DNA of 64,000 nt, taken from NCBI GenBank assembly GCA_947642555.1, contig CANRSX010000016.1:1-64000 (forward strand), read 5' to 3'. Within the stretch, counting starts at the first letter, position 1, and each line of letters begins with the position of its first letter. Made by a program: the position numbers and the translations under genes. The notes beneath the pieces were generated by a model. The model was not told where the DNA came from, did not search any database, and was given only the letters and a program-made list of their open reading frames with translations. The DNA comes from an uncultured Roseburia sp. (GTDB lineage: Bacteria; Bacillota; Clostridia; Lachnospirales; Lachnospiraceae). Positions 19,909 to 28,260 of the stretch are shown here, one piece after another.

Positions 19909-20105
19909 GATTTCCTCCGTTTCCGCCGCAACCCGGTCAAAAGTCCTGCTGTTTCTCCGGTGCGGCTGTCTGTCATTCCTGATTGTTCTGATGCTCTGAT
20001 TATAGCGGGATCCGGGATCTGCATCCATAAATATTCCGTCCTGTGCCTTACACTTTTCCGTCCGGCTGCTTTGTCGCGAAGGGCAGTGCCGTCTGCCGGA
20101 AATAC

Positions 20106-20145
20106 AATGACCGGGAAAAACCTGTCACGGTTCTTCCCGGTCATT
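20106..20145. terminator. Inverted repeat, possible terminator or regulatory hairpin
   Basis: Perfect 12-bp inverted repeat AATGACCGGGAA (20106-20117) / TTCCCGGTCATT (20134-20145) upstream of the SBP gene. Confidence 0.4.
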
Positions 20146-20421
20146 CTCTTTGTCTGAAATGAAAAACAAATCAGACACAGTCTCTAACCGAACTCGGCTG
20201 TAAAAGGATTCCCACGCAGGTCACCCCAGTTTTTTCCGCATCTGCCCTTTAAATAAATATGCCGGTAACGGCTCAAACAATTCTGACAGGGAGGCGTATA
20301 CCTTGTACCATAAGCAATAACCAATAACAAAAAATAATAATACGCGTTCTTCCCCGACCTTTTACATTTTCATGAGCGTAATCGTTTCCATTTTCTGTGG
20401 CAGACCCGGACGGAAAGCATA

Positions 20422-20943
20422 TTAATCCGGTAACTCAAATTCCATCGTCACGGTCGTGTTTACAACATCAAGAGCGGTCTGAATCATCCGCAGTTCATCC
20501 GATATTCTTGTATAGTCCTCCTTCGCTTTTTCCACGGAATAGTTGGCATAGCAATAGTCTATGATCATGTTGCGGCCAATCCCGCCGACATAAGTCCTCT
20601 GTTTTGGCAAACGGTTCTGCATATCAAATAATCTGTCCCGCATCTCTGTCAGCTGTGGAATATATACCAGTATCTGGTCAATCGTCATCCCGGTATCTCC
20701 AACTGTCTGTGAGGAATTAAAGCAGTTAATGGCATGTTTCAGGATTCTGATTTTCCGATTGAAGAACTCTAAAGATCTCTGTGTTTCCTCGTAGTTGTAG
20801 ACAGGCCGGACAGATTCAGCCTCCTCCCCGAGCGAAGCGTTGAATATGCTGCTCTGGCGCTCATTTGCCAGCAAAATATTTTTTTCTTCCAAAACCTTTT
20901 TCAGCATCTTTGATGCTTCCGCCGACGTAACCGTGTACTTCAT
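20422..20943 (-). CDS. Uncharacterised coiled-coil protein (DIP1984/DUF-like)
   Basis: MKYTVTSAEASKMLKKVLEEKNILLANERQSSIFNAS; start at ATG 20943 preceded by AAAAGGAGA; no clear catalytic motif. Confidence 0.6.
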   Translation of the reverse strand: MKYTVTSAEASKMLKKVLEEKNILLANERQSSIFNASLGEEAESVRPVYNYEETQRSLEFFNRKIRILKHAINCFNSSQTVGDTGMTIDQILVYIPQLTEMRDRLFDMQNRLPKQRTYVGGIGRNMIIDYCYANYSVEKAKEDYTRISDELRMIQTALDVVNTTVTMEFELPD

Positions 20944-21113
20944 GTCACTGATCTCCTTTTTTAAGATTTCAATTTCATTCTTCGCGCCATCTGCACCGCC
21001 TGTCGTCAATGCACGTTCATTTATCTTTAACAAATTATAAGATATGTATATGCATTTATTACCGCTGCTCACAAATTCCTGCACCTGTCCTGACGGCAGT
21101 CTGCCTCAGATGA

Positions 21114-21980
21114 TTATTCCTCCCCCGGATACATGGCCGCATGCCGGATCGGGAGCCATTCGCGGATCGCCTTTCTCAAAGACAGATCCCAGAAATCCCA
21201 TTCGTGCGCATAGCCGGGCACCTCCTCAAAAGAGGCGTCGTAGCCGAGCGCCTTTAATTCCTCATAGCCCTGCCGGCAGCGGCCCAGCGAACCGTCATTC
21301 CCGCCGCAGGTGAAGAAAAATTTCGTCGACATCTTCCCCGCTTCGGCATTCCGCTTTGCGGCTGCATATGCGTCATGGGGCCCGCCCTTAAAGGCATCCA
21401 GATCCCCGTAAATATATTTCATCTCCGGCATCGGCATCAGATCCGGATCCATCTCCTCTAACTGCTTCGGCTTCTTTAAGGGTGCGAAGTTCTTTATGAT
21501 ATCCGGATGACGGGCCGCTCCCGACATGATCAGCGCCGCCGCAAACCGGTCCGGATCCATCAGCGCCCATTTCATCGCGCCGTGGGCTCCCATGGAAAGC
21601 CCGCCGACAAAGTTGTCCTCCTGCCGGTCCGACAGCGCGAAGAGGCTCTGGCACATGACCGGAAGCTCTTTCGTTAAGTATTTCCAGTATTTCGGCCCGT
21701 GCTCTGCATCCGTGTAATCCGCATTGTGATCGGCGGGCATAACCACTGCCAGCTTGTGGTCATCCGCATAGCGGAGGATATTCGAAAAATTCACGTAATC
21801 CGAATCGTCCCCGCTGCCGCCGTGCAGCAGATACAGGGTCTGATACTGCATCCCCTTCACATAATTCTCCCCGGCGCGTCCTCCCATGACGTCCGCAAAG
21901 GAAAAGCTCGGCAGACAGATCGTGACATTTGTCTGCATTCCCAGATACTTGGATAAAAAGTTCATTTTAATCAGTGCCAT
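21114..21980 (-). CDS. Alpha/beta-hydrolase esterase (tributyrin esterase/EstA-like)
   Basis: LYLLHGGSGDDSDY, nucleophile elbow GGLSMGAHGA, C-terminal GYAHEWDFWD catalytic His. Confidence 0.85.
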   Translation of the reverse strand: MALIKMNFLSKYLGMQTNVTICLPSFSFADVMGGRAGENYVKGMQYQTLYLLHGGSGDDSDYVNFSNILRYADDHKLAVVMPADHNADYTDAEHGPKYWKYLTKELPVMCQSLFALSDRQEDNFVGGLSMGAHGAMKWALMDPDRFAAALIMSGAARHPDIIKNFAPLKKPKQLEEMDPDLMPMPEMKYIYGDLDAFKGGPHDAYAAAKRNAEAGKMSTKFFFTCGGNDGSLGRCRQGYEELKALGYDASFEEVPGYAHEWDFWDLSLRKAIREWLPIRHAAMYPGEE

Positions 21981-22109
21981 TGTGCTGCTCCTTTCTTAAA
22001 AACACATTCTGTGTTGTCTTCACTTTTATTTTATAGCGTTTTCCGGCACGATCATAGAAATATTGTCCTCTATCATATAAAAATTGTATCCGTTTTGTCG
22101 GGAAAACGA

Positions 22110-22889
22110 TCAGATCCGTATCATCCTCTGATACATCTGCTCCGCCTCCTCAGTCACCTGAATCCTGCCCTCCCGGATATAATGCTCAATCCGCGCCGCG
22201 TACCAGTAATCCCCGACATCCATCCGGTACAATCCGATCAGGTCCCCGATGAGGCGGCCTTCCTTCACGGGTGTCTCCCCCAGCCGTTTCCAGATCAGAA
22301 AGTCGTAAAAATCCTCCGGCACGCCGGTGAGCCGGCCGTTAATCAGCGCGCGCAGGGGACTGTTGTCCTCCACAAGCTCCCTCCATTCCGACGCGAACAT
22401 GCGGATCTCGTTTCTGGTCAGCTCTCTCTGGCGCGGCAGGAATTCCTCAAACTGTTCCGCGGAAACATTGCGCCAGCTGCCATGACTGACGATGGTCTGC
22501 CCTTTTACGCAGTACTCCGGCAGCTTTACGACACTGACCGGATTCTCACAGCCGCACAGCCGCGCACACAGCTCGTACAGGCCGCAGCGCGCATATGCGC
22601 TGTCGCTGTACCAGATCCGGAGCGGCTCCCCGGCTTCTATGTATTCCGCCAGCCGGGAGGTCTCCACAGCCTGGTGTGCTGCCAGCTTTTTCCGGAATGC
22701 CTCCTGTCGCTGCCGATCCGGCTCACAGAGGGAAGCGATCAGCTCCTGCCGGTACGCACTGTCCGGCTCCTTCTGGATATCGCCGATGTCCAAAAGATAT
22801 CCCAGGCAGATCACCTTTTTCGATTCCTTCCGCGGCTTCGCCACCTTTAACGACTCCGCCTCGCTGTATCCGAATAAAACTTCTATCAT
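22110..22889 (-). CDS. DUF1835/DUF3658-type protein
   Basis: MIEVLFGYSEAESLK..., CLGYLLDIGDI, LRIWYSDSAYARCGLYELCARL, C-terminal RLGETPVKEGRLIGDLIGLYRMDVGDYWYAARIEHYI. Confidence 0.75.
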   Translation of the reverse strand: MIEVLFGYSEAESLKVAKPRKESKKVICLGYLLDIGDIQKEPDSAYRQELIASLCEPDRQRQEAFRKKLAAHQAVETSRLAEYIEAGEPLRIWYSDSAYARCGLYELCARLCGCENPVSVVKLPEYCVKGQTIVSHGSWRNVSAEQFEEFLPRQRELTRNEIRMFASEWRELVEDNSPLRALINGRLTGVPEDFYDFLIWKRLGETPVKEGRLIGDLIGLYRMDVGDYWYAARIEHYIREGRIQVTEEAEQMYQRMIRI

Positions 22890-23177
22890 ACTGTTTCCTC
22901 CTGCAATCAGAAATAATGTTCTTTTCTATAACAGCGAACTCTCCTTCACCGAAAATATCCGGCACGCTCAGTATACATATTTCAGACTGTTTTTTCAATG
23001 GTTTCCCTCACGTAAGTAAAACGCTATTGCATTTGATTTATCTTTGTCGTATAATCACTCTGTAAATCTTTTTAATCTTTTATCCCATCATTCTATCGCG
23101 CTTTCGGAATTCCCGAAACTTTTCAGACAGGAATGGTTGAGAAAAAACACAAAAACACGTATAATGGAGGAAAGCCT

Positions 23178-24143
23178 GTGGCAAAAAACACAACATGGTA
23201 TCAGAAGAATTTCTTTTGGAAAAGACTGCGGATCAACCGGAAGTACAAAGACCGCCTGTTCCGCTTCCTTTTTCAGGACAAAACAGACCTGCTGGCACTG
23301 TACAACGCGGTGAACGGGAGCTCCTACGGCGACCCGGAGAGCCTGGAGATCGTCACCCTCGACGACGTGATCTTCATGAAAATGAAAAACGATCTCTCCT
23401 TCATGATCTCGAATCAGCTGAATCTGTACGAGCATCAGAGCACCTACTCTCCCAACATGCCCCTGCGCGGCCTGATCTATTTCACGCACCAGTATGAGGG
23501 ACTGCTCTCCCGCCAGGAGGAAAACCTGTATGGCACAAAGCTGCTTCGTCTGCCCACGCCGGAGTACGTCATCTTCTACAATGGCAGAAAGGAACAGCCG
23601 GACCGCACGGAGCTGTTCTTATCCGACGCCTTTGAGACAGGGCACGGCACCGGCTGCCTGGAATGCCGGGCGATGATGCTGAACATCAATCGGGGGCACA
23701 ACGGGGAGCTGATGAAAAAATGCAGACGCCTTTGGGAATATTCCGAATTTATTGCGGAGGTAAACGACAACCTCGACCAGAACATGTCCCTGAAGGCAGC
23801 GACGGTCCGGGCCATGGATGCCTGTATCCAGAAAGGAATTCTTACCGATATCCTGCTATCCAACAGAGCGGAGGTGCTTGGCATGCTGCTGACAGAATAC
23901 GATGAGAAAAAACATATGCGGACGCTGTACCGGGAGGGCTATGAGGACGGATTTGACAAAGGTGAGCAGGCTGGCTTCAGCAGAGGCGAACAGGCCGGCT
24001 TTGACAGAGGCGAGCAGAATCTGCTGGAACGAATGATTCACAAAAAGCTGCAACGCGGGAAGGATGCCGCTGCCATTGCGGAGGAACTCGAGACAGATGT
24101 CGATGTCGTTCGGAAGATAATGGAGAAGCTTTCCTCCGTCTGA
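23178..24143 (+). CDS. Rpn/PD-(D/E)XK nuclease-family transposase-like protein
   Basis: NRKYKDRLFRFLFQDKTDLLALYNAVNGSSYGDPESLEIVTLDDVIFMKMKNDLSFMI; GTG start 23178 preceded by GGAGG; C-terminal GEQAGF repeat tail. Confidence 0.75.
   Translation: MAKNTTWYQKNFFWKRLRINRKYKDRLFRFLFQDKTDLLALYNAVNGSSYGDPESLEIVTLDDVIFMKMKNDLSFMISNQLNLYEHQSTYSPNMPLRGLIYFTHQYEGLLSRQEENLYGTKLLRLPTPEYVIFYNGRKEQPDRTELFLSDAFETGHGTGCLECRAMMLNINRGHNGELMKKCRRLWEYSEFIAEVNDNLDQNMSLKAATVRAMDACIQKGILTDILLSNRAEVLGMLLTEYDEKKHMRTLYREGYEDGFDKGEQAGFSRGEQAGFDRGEQNLLERMIHKKLQRGKDAAAIAEELETDVDVVRKIMEKLSSV
23959..24018 (+). repeat. Approximately 24-bp in-frame tandem repeat in the Rpn-like gene
   Basis: Encodes DKGEQAGF-SRGEQAGF-DRGEQ; repeating (a)gaggcgaacaggccggcttt units. 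Confidence 0.65.
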
Positions 24144-24165
24144 TGCGGATCCGATTCTGACGCTG

Positions 24166-24194
24166 ACTGCCCGGCAGGTATTCTGCCGGGCAGT
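24166..24194. terminator. Inverted repeat between convergent genes, probable terminator
   Basis: Perfect 11-bp stem ACTGCCCGGCA / TGCCGGGCAGT with a 7-nt loop; weak T-tract. Confidence 0.5.
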
Positions 24195-24222
24195 TCATTC
24201 GTCTCCTCTTTTCTCCTGCCCT

Positions 24223-25083
24223 TTACAGATAGGAAAAAGGCTCCCCCGCATCCAGAAAGACCGCCGGGATTCCCTCCGTGATCGGAGCCAGCCAGTCGGG
24301 CAGATATTTCATCCCCCACTCCTCACTGCGCTCATGCCCGAGCACCAGCATCCCCTTATTCATGCCGAGCATCGCCGCGTCGCGCACGTAAGCCGACAGG
24401 GTCCACTCCGTGATATCCCCGCAGATCACGACATCGATGTTTTCCCGGTCCATCTGAATCATGGGCGCCTCCTCCCGGCCGAGACCGAGACTGCCTCCGC
24501 CGACCAGCACCGACACACGACGCACCGGCATGTCCGGATTGCCGACGATCTGCACCACATCCATGCCCGCCTTTTCCTTAAAGAAACCGCACAGCTCCCG
24601 CAGCGTCGTCTCCGGCAGCTCATAGACCGCGCCGAAATGTCTCCAGAACTCCGCCTTTGCGGGATCATTTTCTCCATACTTTTCTACATCTGTCATGTTC
24701 GTGCGATACGCCTCCCAGCCGAAGGCGCGGTCAAACCCTGTATAGATCTCGTCGGTGTGCCCGATGTGCATGTGATCGTGAAAGCGCCAGATCGCAATCT
24801 GTTTTTCCTCAATAAGCCGCCGCTTCTCCTGATAGACCGGATCGCATTCCACCCAGTCCGTCTGATCCGCCCCGGTAAACCAGGTGGGCTCGTGGGTGAT
24901 AATAAAATTGACCCCCCGGGCCGCAGCCTCGCGGATCACCTCTACGGTGGCCATAAAGGTACAGCCGATCTTTTTTACCTCCATCCCCGGATCGCCGGCC
25001 ATCAGCTGATCACAGGTCTGATCCAGGGGCAGGTTTACCCCTGTCTTTTCCTTTATTCTGTCAATAAGTTCCTGTACGGTCAT
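24223..25083 (-). CDS. Nif3-like dinuclear metal-centre hexameric protein
   Basis: MTVQELIDRIKEKTGVNL, FIITHEPTWFTGAD, WRFHDHMHIGH, DVVICGDITEW. Confidence 0.85.
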   Translation of the reverse strand: MTVQELIDRIKEKTGVNLPLDQTCDQLMAGDPGMEVKKIGCTFMATVEVIREAAARGVNFIITHEPTWFTGADQTDWVECDPVYQEKRRLIEEKQIAIWRFHDHMHIGHTDEIYTGFDRAFGWEAYRTNMTDVEKYGENDPAKAEFWRHFGAVYELPETTLRELCGFFKEKAGMDVVQIVGNPDMPVRRVSVLVGGGSLGLGREEAPMIQMDRENIDVVICGDITEWTLSAYVRDAAMLGMNKGMLVLGHERSEEWGMKYLPDWLAPITEGIPAVFLDAGEPFSYL

Positions 25084-25140
25084 CCTGTCCTCTTTTCTGC
25101 ACGGTATCGTGCGCATCTTTCTTCTGGTCCGGCTGCCGGA

Positions 25141-25938
25141 TCACTCCCCCAGCATCCACTGAATCGCCGGCTCCAGATACTGATTCCAGAACAGCCAGTT
25201 GTGCTCCCCCGGGCTCTCATAGTATGCATGCGGTACATTCCGCTCCTCTAAAAATCCATGGAACCCGCGGTTTTCCTGCAGCAGAAAATCCTCGGTACCG
25301 CATGCCATAAAAATCCCCGGAATCTCCTTCCCTACATCCTGAAGCCTTCTGACCAGCTCCTCGGGATTGTTCTCGCTCTTAAGCAGCTCCTCCGGCGCAC
25401 CGAAGACCATCCGGTAGTACTCATAATTCGCCACCGGATTTCCATTTCCGGGCTTCATATCCGCCACCTCGTGCATGATCAGCGCCGACGAGAGCGCAAA
25501 GGCCTTTGAAAAGGTCTCCGGGTACGCCAGCGCCGTATGCAGTGCGCCAAAACCGCCCATGGAAAGGCCGCCGATCAGGGTGTCCTCCCGGCGGGCCGAA
25601 AGGCCGAAGGTATCCCGCACATACGCCACGAGCTCCTTTCCGACATGTGTCGCATATCCGCGCCCGGTTTCCGGTCCGTCCAGATAAAAGCTGTTTTCCC
25701 CTGACGGACAGACCACCGCCAGGTTATACGCTGCGGAAAACTCCTGAATCCTGCTTCCGTACAGCCAGTCACTGCAGCCCCCCGTGTACCCGTGCAATAA
25801 AAACAGTGTCTTCGCCGGACGCTTAAAGTGAGGATTCTCCTCCCGCATCATCTCCGGCAGATCGTTTGGCAGGATCACCTCAAAGGGTACCATCCTGCTC
25901 AGTGTCTCTGAGTGAAACTCCATTCGTGCTGTTGCCAT
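25141..25938 (-). CDS. Alpha/beta-hydrolase esterase
   Basis: FLLHGYTGGCSDWLYGS, GGLSMGGFGALHTAL, C-terminal GEHNWLFWNQYLEPAIQWML. Confidence 0.88.
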   Translation of the reverse strand: MATARMEFHSETLSRMVPFEVILPNDLPEMMREENPHFKRPAKTLFLLHGYTGGCSDWLYGSRIQEFSAAYNLAVVCPSGENSFYLDGPETGRGYATHVGKELVAYVRDTFGLSARREDTLIGGLSMGGFGALHTALAYPETFSKAFALSSALIMHEVADMKPGNGNPVANYEYYRMVFGAPEELLKSENNPEELVRRLQDVGKEIPGIFMACGTEDFLLQENRGFHGFLEERNVPHAYYESPGEHNWLFWNQYLEPAIQWMLGE

Positions 25939-25943
25939 AATCT

Positions 25944-26711
25944 CTATTCTCCTCTCTCTTCCCATTCCAGCATCACCACCGACCTGTCATCCGTGGATCC
26001 GCCTGCCACGGCCTCGTTTGCAAGCTCCGGCAGAAGCTCCTCCGCCGGCCGGCCGCTTCCCATCAGCTCCGCAAGCTTCTCCGGCGGAATATGGTCATGA
26101 ATCCCGTCCGACGTCAGGAAAAAGCGCTTTGTGCCGGGCAGGTAGATTTCCTCTGTCTCCAGCCGTTTTGCAAATCCGGCCTCCGGCATTCCGACATAAG
26201 CCGTGAGCGCCTCCCCGCCTTTCACCCCGTCTAAGGAATCAATCTCACCGTTTTCCAGCCAGTCGTTTTTCTGATTGTGATCCACCGTCAGCTGCATCAC
26301 ATGTCCGGCATCCCCGGTCACCTGGTAGAGCCTGCTGTTCCCCGCCCACAGGACGTAAGCCTTCTCTCCCAGCCGGTAAAATCCGACAAAGGTAGAGGCC
26401 ATCCCGCGGCATTTCTCCGTGCCCCGGGCGATCTGCGCAATGGTCTCATTTACCTGCGCCAGCCGGATCCGCAGCGCTTCCACCGGCAGGTTCTCCCCGC
26501 CCGCCTGGGACAGCAGCGACGCCGTAAGCCCGGAGGCCGCCTCCCCCGCGCGGTGTCCTCCCACGCCGTCCGCGACGCCCAGCAGAAAATTCTGCGGCAC
26601 CGCGATCCGGATGGAACCGCTGCTCATCACAAGATGGCTGAGCAGCACCGTATCCTGACAGACGCCGTTCCTGTGGTGTTCTCCCTTTTTTACATATGCG
26701 TATACGATCAT
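25944..26711 (-). CDS. PP2C-family serine/threonine protein phosphatase
   Basis: GVADGVGGHRAGEAASGL, STFVGFYRLGEKAYVLWAGNSRLYQV, FLTSDGIHDHI, STDDRSVVML. Confidence 0.93.
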   Translation of the reverse strand: MIVYAYVKKGEHHRNGVCQDTVLLSHLVMSSGSIRIAVPQNFLLGVADGVGGHRAGEAASGLTASLLSQAGGENLPVEALRIRLAQVNETIAQIARGTEKCRGMASTFVGFYRLGEKAYVLWAGNSRLYQVTGDAGHVMQLTVDHNQKNDWLENGEIDSLDGVKGGEALTAYVGMPEAGFAKRLETEEIYLPGTKRFFLTSDGIHDHIPPEKLAELMGSGRPAEELLPELANEAVAGGSTDDRSVVMLEWEERGE

Positions 26712-26763
26712 CCGATTCTCCTTTTATTCTGCCAGTCAGAACCGCTTTGCTGCTCTGGCCCTG

Positions 26764-28233
26764 TCACCTTCCCGCTGTCTGGGGTGTGCGCAGATAGAGG
26801 GCGTGCATCGTCTCCAGCGTGTCTGACGTAAACAGCCGCTCCTTGATCTCCTGATAGCGCTCCCTGGTGATCTCCTCCACCACGCCGTCCACCGGCTCCT
26901 CGGTATCCGGGTCGCAGTGGCTGGCGTCGTTCCTGGCGATGCGCACCATGTGAAGCACATTCAGCGCCTCATCCATGCGCCGCGCAAAGCCGACATCCCG
27001 CCCAAAGCCCGCCGCCCGGAGAATCCGCGCCTTCGCACCGTTATTCCGGCAGAGGCCTAAGATGTCATTCTGATTTAATCTGCCTGATTTGTCCCGGTGG
27101 AGTCTGGCGTAGGCGTCATGATTAAAGGTTTCCGCCACCCTTGCGATCTCTCCCATCACAAAGCCCTCCACCGCTTTTCCGAGAAAGCTCATCGGCCCTG
27201 CGTAATCCCCGAGTCCGATGGCCTCACAGGCATTCTCATAAAAAGCCGCCTGGTAGAGCAGATGCCCCCGCCGCTCCCTGGCATTAAAAAACTCCAGCTT
27301 CTTCCGGTATCCCTCCGAGCCCTCCTCGAGCACCGACTTTAAAAAACCTCGGATGTATTCCTCCCGCGTCACCGGCGCCACCTCCGGCACCCGGGCCGAC
27401 AAACGATCTTCGTAGTCGATTCTTCCTTCATCCGCGCGGATTCTTAAATCATCGGGGCTGATCGCGGCGACAGCTCCGTTGATCCGCTGTATGTCCCCCT
27501 GGATCTGTGTCAGGCTCTCGTTTGCCAGCACCACACCCCGGTAGGTCTCGCTGGTCTTCTGCCGGATCTCCTCCATAAAATCCTGCAGGATATCCCATTG
27601 CACCGGATCCGACGCGGCAGCCGCGGGCTTCACCGGAAGATTGTCCTCCCCCGCTGCCAGGATCCGCACGTCGATGGTCTGGTCCGACGCGTTTCTCCCG
27701 CCAAACCGGAGCACATCGCCCCCGGACAGCTCGCGGATCTCGTCTTTTTTCAGCCGCTCCTGGTTCACATACACCGCGGATTTCTGTCCCGTGTCCCGGC
27801 AGTAGCCCACAAAGAGCCGGTCCTGATCGATGTGCAGCTCGACGTTGTAGCGGCTGATACAGGCGTAATGCCGGTCGATCTCCCCGCTGCCGCTACTGAA
27901 AAAGAATCTGCTGTCTGTGGTAAACGCGATCCGGCCAAGCACCAGCCCCTCCGGCCCGATGGGAATACGGGTCACCTTCGCCTGCACCGGCTTTCCCTTT
28001 TCATACCTCGTAGCCGTAATATAAAACAGCGGCTCCGGCTCTTCCCAGGGTTCCTCCTCGTCGTCGTTCCAGCTTATGGCCTCCGTCTCCACGCCAAAGG
28101 GTTTTTCCTCCTCCTTTAAAAAGCTCTCCGCCCGGGGCATCTGATTCTCCCAGGAATCCGGCTCTGATGCCGGCAGATGCCGAAACACCGGCTTACGCTG
28201 ATAATACCTCGTATTCTGATCTGAAGCGCCCAT
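26764..28233 (-). CDS. FHA domain protein with C-terminal RNDASH (HEPN/DUF4145-like) region
   Basis: FHA-like segment LVLGRIAFTTDSRFFFSSGSGEIDRHYACISRYNVELHI...VYVNQERLKKDEIRELSGGDVLRFGG; C-terminal VLHMVRIARNDASHCDPD; RBS AAGGAG. Confidence 0.8.
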   Translation of the reverse strand: MGASDQNTRYYQRKPVFRHLPASEPDSWENQMPRAESFLKEEEKPFGVETEAISWNDDEEEPWEEPEPLFYITATRYEKGKPVQAKVTRIPIGPEGLVLGRIAFTTDSRFFFSSGSGEIDRHYACISRYNVELHIDQDRLFVGYCRDTGQKSAVYVNQERLKKDEIRELSGGDVLRFGGRNASDQTIDVRILAAGEDNLPVKPAAAASDPVQWDILQDFMEEIRQKTSETYRGVVLANESLTQIQGDIQRINGAVAAISPDDLRIRADEGRIDYEDRLSARVPEVAPVTREEYIRGFLKSVLEEGSEGYRKKLEFFNARERRGHLLYQAAFYENACEAIGLGDYAGPMSFLGKAVEGFVMGEIARVAETFNHDAYARLHRDKSGRLNQNDILGLCRNNGAKARILRAAGFGRDVGFARRMDEALNVLHMVRIARNDASHCDPDTEEPVDGVVEEITRERYQEIKERLFTSDTLETMHALYLRTPQTAGR

Positions 28234-28260
28234 CTGATTCTCCTTTATCCGTCAATTATC

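Noticed and set aside
24334-25251. 305-aa plus-strand ORF antisense to Nif3-like gene
   Set aside because: Shadow ORF; Nif3 motifs are clear on the minus strand
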